The notes beneath the pieces are model-generated. The model searched no databases, was not told the DNA's origin, and saw only the letters and a program-made list of their open reading frames with translations. A program made the position numbers and the translations under genes. From positions 1-6,122 of the forward strand of contig CAMLDG010000030.1 in assembly GCA_946478655.1 (NCBI GenBank): a stretch of 6,122 nucleotides of DNA. Direction: 5' to 3'. Numbering within the stretch: the stretch's first letter is position 1; each line of letters opens with the position of its first letter. Of this stretch, positions 1-3,597 are shown one piece after another. Origin of the DNA: an uncultured Nitrosotalea sp. (GTDB lineage: Archaea > Thermoproteota > Nitrososphaeria > Nitrososphaerales > Nitrosopumilaceae).

Positions 1-188
1 GTGTCTTGTGTCATATCACTTGGAATTTGATTAGGTTGGGGCTGGGTCAGAGTTTCTATGTATTGATGATCCTCAAAAGATACTGGCTCTGAATTTTTTA
101 TTGCAGTCAGAATGTTTTGTAATCTTGCAGTATCACCTTTTCCAGATTTTATCATTTCTTCAATTATGCTGGCAAGATCTTCTGACAT
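1..188 (-). CDS. Hypothetical protein, N-terminal part (runs off left edge)
   Basis: Reading the minus strand from the ATG at 188-186 gives an open frame of 62 codons to the window edge, with no stop. It starts MSEDLASIIEEMIKSGKGD and continues through a stretch with R-L-Q-N-I-L and F-E-D-H-Q-Y-I-E-T-L, then turns Pro/Gln-rich (TQPQPNQIPSD) near the edge. The first 45 residues look like two short amphipathic helices, acidic and soluble, with no signal peptide. The pattern 'K-G-D-x-x-R-L-Q-x-I-L-x-x-I-x-x-x-x-P-x-x-x-x-D-x-x-Y-I/L-E-x-L' resembles a short helical module that I associate with thaumarchaeal hypothetical proteins, often followed by a low-complexity linker; that is recollection, not a search. 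It is divergent from the TFB gene. The start is chosen because it is the first ATG downstream of a TATA-like element at 234-224. Function unknown. Confidence 0.7.
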   Translation of the reverse strand, partial: MSEDLASIIEEMIKSGKGDTARLQNILTAIKNSEPVSFEDHQYIETLTQPQPNQIPSDMTQD

Positions 189-223
189 TCTTTGAAAGCA
201 ACCTTGTTCTTAATTTAAAGCAA

Positions 224-234
224 GTGGGTATAAT
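224..234 (-). promoter_or_regulatory. Putative promoter element ATTATACCCAC for the leftward gene
   Basis: Minus-strand ATTATACCCAC contains a TATA-like core (TTATA) 36-46 nt upstream of the ATG at 188. With archaeal spacing of about 25 nt from TATA to transcription start, this predicts a leader of roughly 15-20 nt. An exact inverted copy lies at 360-370 in front of the divergent TFB gene. It could be the core promoter, a regulator site overlapping it, or both. Confidence 0.4.
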
Positions 235-263
235 CTTGTATTTTTGATATATTGTGATAAAAA

Positions 264-288
264 GTTCTAGACGTTTCTTATAGAACGT
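264..288. repeat. Overlapping short dyads in the divergent intergenic region
   Basis: Two mutually overlapping inverted repeats lie midway between the divergent promoters: GTTCTA (264-269) with TAGAAC (281-286), and ACGTT (271-275) with AACGT (284-288). Arms are only 5-6 bp, so chance is a real possibility in A+T-rich DNA. The position between two promoters makes an operator conceivable. Apart from this and the two promoter elements, I see nothing in 189-383. Confidence 0.25.
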
Positions 289-357
289 GAAATTAGCTAG
301 ACCTACTGCAAGATCACCCTAGTATTGTTTGCAAATTACTAATTAGTCAAACTCGAC

Positions 358-370
358 CTATTATACCCAC
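358..370 (+). promoter_or_regulatory. TATA element and ATTATACCCAC motif of the TFB gene
   Basis: CTATTATAC (358-366) is centred about 22 nt upstream of the ATG at 384, close to the usual archaeal TATA-to-start distance, so a leaderless or nearly leaderless mRNA beginning at that ATG is expected. Positions 360-370 (ATTATACCCAC) are the exact reverse complement of 224-234. Confidence 0.45.
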
Positions 371-383
371 ATTGCAAGATGAA

Positions 384-1292
384 ATGTTTGACAAATGCAC
401 GCTAAAAGTTTGTCCTAGGGGACCTCTTGTAACTGATAACAATACTGGAGAAATTCTTTGTGCAAGCTGCGGCCTGGTCTTGATAGAAAAGATAGACAGC
501 ATAGGACCAGAATCACGCTCCTTTGATGTGGAACAGTTCAACGACAAGAGCAGAACTGGAGCCAAATCAAGCCTTGCAGTACACGACATGGGCCTTGCAA
601 CTTCCATAGGACTACAAGACAAGGATGCTGCAGGCCGCTTGCTTTCTGGATACATGAAAAATACGTTCAACAGACTACGAATCTGGGATAACAGGAGCAA
701 GTCAAAAGGAAATGACTCTAACCTACGACATGCATTCACACTTCTTGATACCATCAAATCACAACTCTCACTTCCTGATAGTGTAGTAGAGGAGACTGCA
801 TACATTTACAGAAAAGCAGTTGCCATGAAATTGACTCGAGGAAGGGGAATCTCTTCAATACTTTATGCTGCATTGTATGCAGCATGCAGAAAAACTAACA
901 CTCCGAGGACTCTGCGTGACATTGCAAAAGCTGGAAATGTAAGAAAAGGCGATCTTGCCACTGCATACAGGACAATGGTCAAAAGCCTTGACCTTAGGCT
1001 TGATCCATTTGATCCTGTAGAATTTGTAACCAAAGTCTGTAGCATCATCAAAGTAAGTGAAATCACAAGACGACATGCACTTGATCTGTTATTGCGTGCA
1101 GAAGACCAGGGATTTTCAACAGGAAAAAATCCCATGTCGCTAGTTGCAGCTGCAGTTTACTTGGCAACGTGTATCCACGATGAAAAAAAGACACAGATAG
1201 AGATTGCAAAAGCTTGTGGTGTAAGTAATGTATCAGTGAGAAACTTGGCCAAGCAGTTTCGAGAAAAACTCGGGTTTGAACAAAAAAGTTAG
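384..1292 (+). CDS. tfb: Transcription initiation factor B (TFB, archaeal TFIIB homologue)
   Basis: A 302-aa basal factor that bridges the TBP-TATA complex and RNA polymerase. Domains in order: N-terminal zinc ribbon (Cys5, Cys10, Cys26, Cys29; ends CASCG), a B-reader/linker segment around residues 38-76 with the family pattern GPESRSFD, SRTGA and HDMGLATSIG, cyclin repeat 1 (about 112-205) and cyclin repeat 2 (about 211-302) with the DNA-binding helices IEIAKACGVSNVSVRNLAKQ. Length is normal for TFB (about 300 aa). The first Cys pair is spaced C-x4-C (CTLKVC) instead of the usual C-x2-C, which may be a misfit of the canonical second Cys: PRG stands where PxCG would be expected. An in-frame TTG at 372 would add four residues, but it lies only a few nt past the TATA element, so ATG 384 is preferred. 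Convergent with the winged-helix gene, 6 nt between stops. Thaumarchaea usually encode several TFBs; a second one is at the right edge. Confidence 0.93.
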   Translation: MFDKCTLKVCPRGPLVTDNNTGEILCASCGLVLIEKIDSIGPESRSFDVEQFNDKSRTGAKSSLAVHDMGLATSIGLQDKDAAGRLLSGYMKNTFNRLRIWDNRSKSKGNDSNLRHAFTLLDTIKSQLSLPDSVVEETAYIYRKAVAMKLTRGRGISSILYAALYAACRKTNTPRTLRDIAKAGNVRKGDLATAYRTMVKSLDLRLDPFDPVEFVTKVCSIIKVSEITRRHALDLLLRAEDQGFSTGKNPMSLVAAAVYLATCIHDEKKTQIEIAKACGVSNVSVRNLAKQFREKLGFEQKS

Positions 1293-1298
1293 GAGAGA

Positions 1299-1595
1299 CT
1301 AGTATCTTATTTTTATCTCTTGGGCAATCTCTATGAATTTCTGGATCTCTTGATGAAACTTGATCCCTTTCTCGGTGATGACAAAGCTGCGACTCTTCTT
1401 GTCTGCCCTTGATTCCATCAATCCAAACTCTATCAATTTCTGACACTTTTCCATTGCTGTATAGTGTGATAGGTTGGCTCTGCGTGCAATCGAAGATATT
1501 ATTGCGCCTTGCATGCCGCAATCCATTGTAATCTGTAATACTTCTGAGACCACACCAAGCTCTGATCTGTATTGTTGCTTTGTACTTAGTGCCAT
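1299..1595 (-). CDS. Small winged-helix DNA-binding regulator (HTH_45-like)
   Basis: A 98-aa cytosolic protein that is almost all one winged helix-turn-helix domain. Helix 1 covers about residues 10-26, the HTH about 31-58 (IISSIARRANLSHYTAMEKC as the helix-turn-recognition helix, then LIEFGLME), a basic wing about 61-76 (SRADKKSRSFVITEKG), and a C-terminal helix 77-96 (IKFHQEIQKFIEIAQEI) that may mediate dimerisation. The pattern 'ANLSHYTAxxKxxxLIEFGLxxxx...FxITEKGxxF' fits the small archaeal wHTH family Pfam calls HTH_45; this is recognition by eye. The ATG at 1595 is supported by a Shine-Dalgarno AGGAG 11 nt upstream (1611-1607). It is head-to-head with the MarR gene, whose promoter region it shares, and tail-to-tail with TFB. 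Target genes are unknown; DNA-binding function is well supported. Confidence 0.85.
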   Translation of the reverse strand: MALSTKQQYRSELGVVSEVLQITMDCGMQGAIISSIARRANLSHYTAMEKCQKLIEFGLMESRADKKSRSFVITEKGIKFHQEIQKFIEIAQEIKIRY

Positions 1596-1606
1596 CAGAT
1601 AACTTT

Positions 1607-1611
1607 CTCCT
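1607..1611 (-). promoter_or_regulatory. Shine-Dalgarno AGGAG of the winged-helix gene
   Basis: Minus-strand AGGAG ends 11 nt before the ATG at 1595, a slightly long but workable spacing. It fits an mRNA with a leader of about 40 nt starting from the TATATA box at 1659-1664. This contrasts with the apparently leaderless genes elsewhere in the window. Confidence 0.45.
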
Positions 1612-1658
1612 GTCTTTGGTTTTGTGAGATTTTCATTATTTTGTATTGGAACAAGGTC

Positions 1659-1664
1659 TATATA
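1659..1664. promoter_or_regulatory. Self-complementary TATATA box between divergent regulators
   Basis: The only clear TATA-like sequence in the 99-bp gap between the winged-helix and MarR genes is CTATATATTC (1658-1667), whose core reads the same on both strands. Rightward it predicts transcription start near 1686-1689, a few nt before the MarR ATG at 1695. Leftward it predicts a start near 1635, giving the winged-helix mRNA a leader of about 40 nt that includes its Shine-Dalgarno. One TATA box may therefore serve both directions. Confidence 0.45.
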
Positions 1665-1665
1665 T

Positions 1666-1683
1666 TCATTAGCTTCCTAATGA
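1666..1683. promoter_or_regulatory. Candidate MarR operator, palindrome TCATTAG-N4-CTAATGA
   Basis: A perfect 7+7 bp inverted repeat (1666-1672 and 1677-1683, spacer CTTC) lies directly between the TATA box and the expected MarR transcription start. Its 18-bp size and position match the usual design of MarR-family autorepressor operators. A dimer bound here would block polymerase on the MarR gene and, through the shared TATA, possibly on the divergent winged-helix gene. Binding by this MarR is inferred. Confidence 0.45.
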
Positions 1684-1694
1684 TTCGAAGGCAA

Positions 1695-2165
1695 ATGAAA
1701 AAGTTTGATTATGAAAACAGTTTTGGTTTTGTGATATATTCTGCATCAAAGATGATGCAAAAAGCATTTGATCTTGAGCTACGAAATAAAACCGGAATAA
1801 ACTTGGTCCAGTCAAAGGTCATATTTGCACTAAACATGCAGTCTGGTCCAACACAACGAGAACTTGCAGACAAGATTGGAGTTGAAAGTCCTACACTTGT
1901 GCCAATAATTGACAAAATGGAGCAAGACGGATACGTGAAAAGAAAACTTGATTCAAAAGACAGGAGAATAAAGAGGATCTATTCTACTGCCAAGGCTGAC
2001 TCCATGTGGGATTCTATGATGGAATGTGCAGCACAAATTAGAAAAACTGCTATCCAGGATCTTTCAGAGCCTGAGATCAAGTCTGCATTGGGTGTTGTAA
2101 AAAAAATGACTGAAAACTTGGCTGTCTATCTCGAGTCTACAATTGACGAAAAGGAAAAAGACTGA
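1695..2165 (+). CDS. MarR-family transcriptional regulator
   Basis: A 156-aa regulator with the MarR fold. N-terminal dimerisation helices cover 1-48 (FGFVIYSASKMMQKAFD, LVQSKVIFALNMQ). The winged HTH covers 52-98: PTQRELADKIGVESPTLVPI is the HTH with recognition helix, followed by DKMEQDGYV and the wing KRKLDSKDRRIKRIYST, carrying the characteristic D-x-R-R pattern. C-terminal helices 100-148 complete the dimer interface. MarR proteins usually repress nearby genes and release DNA on binding small phenolic ligands or on Cys oxidation; here the only Cys is Cys111 and no ligand can be predicted. Upstream in-frame starts at 1641 (TTG) and 1680 (ATG) are rejected: the first precedes the TATA box and the second sits in the palindrome, too close to TATA. 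Likely autoregulated through 1666-1683 and possibly also controlling the divergent wHTH gene. Confidence 0.88.
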   Translation: MKKFDYENSFGFVIYSASKMMQKAFDLELRNKTGINLVQSKVIFALNMQSGPTQRELADKIGVESPTLVPIIDKMEQDGYVKRKLDSKDRRIKRIYSTAKADSMWDSMMECAAQIRKTAIQDLSEPEIKSALGVVKKMTENLAVYLESTIDEKEKD

Positions 2166-2181
2166 AAAAAATCTGATTCTG

Positions 2182-2210
2182 TACCAGTGACCAACCCATA
2201 TTTACTGGTA
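2182..2210. repeat. Inverted repeat TACCAGT-N15-ACTGGTA enclosing a TATA box
   Basis: Perfect 7-bp arms at 2182-2188 and 2204-2210 have centres 22 bp apart (about two helical turns). The spacer and the start of the right arm contain the TATA element of the downstream small membrane protein gene. This favours an operator that hides the TATA box; a terminator hairpin for the MarR gene is less likely because the loop is long and no T-run follows. Confidence 0.4.
2198..2204 (+). promoter_or_regulatory. TATA box (ATATTTA) of the small membrane protein gene
   Basis: ATATTTA is centred at 2201, 26 nt before the ATG at 2227, exactly the spacing expected for a leaderless archaeal transcript starting at that ATG. 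There is no Shine-Dalgarno. This spacing also discriminates against the out-of-frame ATG at 2222. Confidence 0.5.
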
Positions 2211-2226
2211 ATGCTATCATAATGGC

Positions 2227-2400
2227 ATGGCAATACTCAAGGCAATTGGACGAGTTCTGGTTCTAATCATAAGTGGGATTGCCATAGTAGTTGTTGGAGG
2301 ATTCATGATGGGCGCAGTTGCCAAATTGTACCTTCCAGGGCACAAAAAAGACAGACAAGAGCCTCCTGAAAAATTTTACGAGCGCAAAAAAACAGATTAA
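2227..2400 (+). CDS. Small single-pass membrane protein, 57 aa, unknown function
   Basis: The frame from ATG 2227 to TAA 2398-2400 encodes 57 residues. Residues 1-9 (MAILKAIGR) are short and positively charged. Residues 10-33 form a strongly hydrophobic segment (VLVLIISGIAIVVVGGFMMG, then AVA) long enough to span the membrane and containing several Gly residues. Residues 34-57 are highly charged, mostly basic, with PGHKKDRQEPPEKFYERKK. By charge alone the orientation is uncertain because both sides are basic. A leaderless TATA box sits at the right distance and the frame is fully closed, so I regard it as a real gene even though it is short. It lies 61 nt after the MarR gene and 28 nt before the next gene, each with its own TATA, so it need not be an operon member. 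I do not recognise the family; it could be a regulatory or assembly partner of a membrane complex. Confidence 0.7.
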   Translation: MAILKAIGRVLVLIISGIAIVVVGGFMMGAVAKLYLPGHKKDRQEPPEKFYERKKTD

Positions 2401-2408
2401 TATAAAAC
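2399..2408 (+). promoter_or_regulatory. TATA box (AATATAAAAC) of the 217-aa gene
   Basis: AATATAAAAC is centred near 2403, about 26 nt before the ATG at 2429, so this gene is also expected to be leaderless. The box overlaps the TAA stop of the preceding small gene. Confidence 0.55.
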
Positions 2409-2428
2409 CCAGAAATTTTTGAATACTG

Positions 2429-3082
2429 ATGACACAAACAAACACTAATTCGCAAATTTCCAAGTTACAATCAATAAAATATTTTACTCCTGCTAGATCC
2501 CTTGCAGAAGCAAACTCTTTGTTGCCACAAGTATCCGATTTGGTGGAAAAATATGCCAAGGCGTTGGTACCATGGAAGAAAGACAATGATACACTGCAAC
2601 ATGCAGCAGACTCACTTTGGGACTTGGCACGAGTTGAAGCACTAAACTCTAACAAATCAAACACCTGGGATTCTGCATGGAACACTGCATGGAAGGAAGC
2701 AAGCAGTGCTGCTCGCAATAATTATGGATGGTATGGAAGCGAGTTTATTTCAGGAGAGACAGCAAGAGATGCAGCACGTGATGCAGCCAAGTATGCAGCA
2801 AGATATGCCGCGTTTGAATCTGTCAAGGAAAAACTTGGTGGAACCAATCCGTTCGAGTATGTAATTGAATTGTATTCCATGGGACTAAAACCAACATACT
2901 TTAGAAAAATAGACGAGCAGGAAAAATTCATTGTAGATTTCCCATTGATTGCCGATGCCAAAAAAGTAATTGGATGCTATCTGCATGGTGACAAGGAGAT
3001 ATCATTTACACACCAGTGGATTGATTATTGTACCAACCTAAAACCAGTAGGCAATACTGAATCAAAGAGATCATTTTCGTAA
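2429..3082 (+). CDS. Hypothetical protein with Trp/Ala tetrad helical repeats
   Basis: A 217-aa soluble protein without signal peptide or membrane segment. Residues 1-60 are helical and polar. Residues 80-95 repeat a four-residue unit (WDSA WNTA WKEA SSAA), and residues 112-128 do so again (ARDA ARDA AKYA ARYA A). The rest (about 136-205) is a more ordinary globular stretch with NPFEYVIELYSMGLKPTYFR, IVDFPLIADAKKVIGCYLHG and a Trp near the end (HQWIDYC). Tetrads of the form A-R/W-D-A occur in many unrelated-looking bacterial, phage and archaeal hypothetical proteins, where they form long regular helices; their role is not established, and association with any defence or toxin system cannot be claimed from this window. 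The segment beginning NPFEYVIELY looks like a C-terminal element that often follows such helices. The start is fixed by the leaderless TATA box. Codon use matches the neighbours. Confidence 0.8.
   Translation: MTQTNTNSQISKLQSIKYFTPARSLAEANSLLPQVSDLVEKYAKALVPWKKDNDTLQHAADSLWDLARVEALNSNKSNTWDSAWNTAWKEASSAARNNYGWYGSEFISGETARDAARDAAKYAARYAAFESVKEKLGGTNPFEYVIELYSMGLKPTYFRKIDEQEKFIVDFPLIADAKKVIGCYLHGDKEISFTHQWIDYCTNLKPVGNTESKRSFS
2762..2812 (+). repeat. Imperfect 12-bp coding tandem repeat (A-R/K-D/Y-A units)
   Basis: Four successive 12-bp units, roughly GCA-AGA-GAT-GCA with third-base and R/K, D/Y changes, encode residues 112-128 of the 217-aa protein. The units differ at synonymous positions (GCA, GCC, GCG; AGA, CGT), which points to an old repeat held by protein-level selection and not recent slippage. 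Confidence 0.6.
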
Positions 3083-3096
3083 AGATACGCATCTTT
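3081..3096. terminator. Weak hairpin AAAGAT-ACGC-ATCTTT at the end of the 217-aa gene
   Basis: A perfect 6-bp stem with a 4-nt loop begins inside the TAA stop of the 217-aa gene and is followed by one more T. The stem has only one G-C pair, so it is weak. A terminator role is a guess; it also overlaps a TATA-like sequence (3093-3100), so it could act on the next promoter. Confidence 0.25.
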
Positions 3097-3100
3097 TAAG
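3093..3100 (+). promoter_or_regulatory. TATA-like CTTTTAAG before the 36-aa ORF
   Basis: CTTTTAAG is centred about 28 nt upstream of the ATG at 3125, suitable for a leaderless transcript. A stronger-looking TTTATAAAA (3112-3120) is only 9 nt from the ATG and would instead predict a start near 3142, inside the ORF. Which one is used cannot be decided here. Confidence 0.35.
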
Positions 3101-3124
3101 TATCATAATTTTTTATAAAATAAC

Positions 3125-3235
3125 ATGTGCGAAATGATTGATGAAATTGAAATCGAACATTTGAGAATGGCACTGGCAAGAGCAAGAAAAGCGACAGAGC
3201 CTGTACAAGAAAAACAGATTGCTGCAGTTGCCTAG
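3125..3235 (+). CDS. Small ORF, 36 aa, unknown function
   Basis: ATG 3125 to TAG 3233-3235 encodes 36 residues: an acidic start (MCEMIDEIEIEH), then a basic amphipathic helix (LRMALARARKATEPVQEK) and a short Ala/Val tail. No membrane segment, and a single Cys at position 2, so no metal site is evident. Arguments for a real gene are the ATG, a TATA-like box 28 nt upstream, a clean protein-like composition, and a stop that interlocks with the stop of the convergent gene through a shared CTAG, leaving no unused space. Without it, 3083-3231 would be an otherwise empty gap of 149 bp. Alternative starts are ATG 3134 and ATG 3167. I do not recognise the family. Confidence 0.5.
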   Translation: MCEMIDEIEIEHLRMALARARKATEPVQEKQIAAVA

Positions 3236-3537
3236 TAATTCCACTCGTTAGAGATACCGTTCCAAAGGGGGCGATATGGTTTGGCATCTTTTGAAATCTC
3301 TTCACGTATCCTGTGTTCTATTGAAAAATACATGTTCTCAAGTGCATCAACGCCTCCGTCTGAAAATAGTTCTTGGCCTATCTCTTTGATTCTATCTTCC
3401 TTGGTACCATAATCTGAAGCATCTGGATTTTGAATACAATAAGTCAGGAGATCGTACAATTCCTCTTCAAGGTATGCATCCAAGTTGATCTTGAAACTGT
3501 ATTTACGGTATAAAAGTTCTTGACTGCATGTGACCAA
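3232..3537 (-). CDS. Conserved-looking hypothetical protein, about 101 aa
   Basis: A soluble acidic protein, largely helical, without membrane segments. Residues 18-37 are rich in acidic and aromatic residues (NLDAYLEEELYDLLTYCIQN). A DGGVDALENMYFSIEHRIRE segment (residues 60-79) follows, and the chain ends with Trp/Tyr-rich AKPYRPLWNGISNEWNY. The long run without stop, balanced composition and specific aromatic tail support a real gene, but I cannot name a family. The start is uncertain: the frame opens with TTG at 3537 and has no in-frame ATG until Met69; the ATG at 3529 is in another frame. A self-complementary TATA (3577-3584) lies about 43 nt upstream of the TTG, fitting a leader of about 15-20 nt, but no Shine-Dalgarno is visible. 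It is head-to-head with the Cdc48 gene and overlaps the stop of the 36-aa ORF. Confidence 0.72.
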   Translation of the reverse strand: MVTCSQELLYRKYSFKINLDAYLEEELYDLLTYCIQNPDASDYGTKEDRIKEIGQELFSDGGVDALENMYFSIEHRIREEISKDAKPYRPLWNGISNEWNY

Positions 3538-3546
3538 GTTTCTTGG
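3534..3546. repeat. Short dyad CCAAG-TTT-CTTGG at the start of the 101-aa gene
   Basis: Perfect 5-bp arms with a 3-bp spacer cover the proposed TTG start codon of the minus-strand gene. It could be an operator or a small RNA hairpin masking the start, or chance. Confidence 0.2.
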
Positions 3547-3576
3547 GTATTTTTTCAGTTTTTCTGCCGATCAGGG

Positions 3577-3584
3577 TTTTAAAA
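3577..3584. promoter_or_regulatory. Self-complementary TATA (TTTTAAAA) between the 101-aa gene and cdc48
   Basis: TTTTAAAA reads the same on both strands and is the best TATA candidate in the 60-bp divergent gap. Leftward it fits the 101-aa gene well. Rightward its centre is only about 17 nt from the Cdc48 ATG at 3598, which is too close if transcription starts about 25 nt away. Cdc48 may instead use the weaker TATTTTTT around 3548-3555. Confidence 0.4.
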
Positions 3585-3597
3585 TTTGCGTATCATT

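Noticed and set aside
347..805. Long minus-strand open frame opposite the TFB gene
   Set aside because: It lies wholly antisense to a clear TFB, has Ser/Leu-rich composition typical of a shadow frame, and has no promoter or family signature.
1641..1694. Upstream TTG/ATG starts for the MarR gene
   Set aside because: TTG 1641 lies before the TATA box and ATG 1680 lies inside the palindrome before the expected transcription start; the extra residues do not look like MarR N-termini.
2222..2266. ATG at 2222 as the start of a short peptide (MAWQYSRQ...)
   Set aside because: It stops after 14 codons; the ATG at 2227 in another frame gives the 57-aa membrane protein with correct TATA spacing.
2427..2433. 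CTGATGA resembling a C box of a C/D box sRNA
   Set aside because: It coincides with the ATG of the 217-aa gene, and no CTGA D box or internal D'/C' pair follows within the next 50 nt.
2762..2812. CRISPR-like or intergenic tandem repeat
   Set aside because: The 12-bp periodicity is inside a coding frame, has no spacers, and is explained by the repeated amino-acid tetrads.
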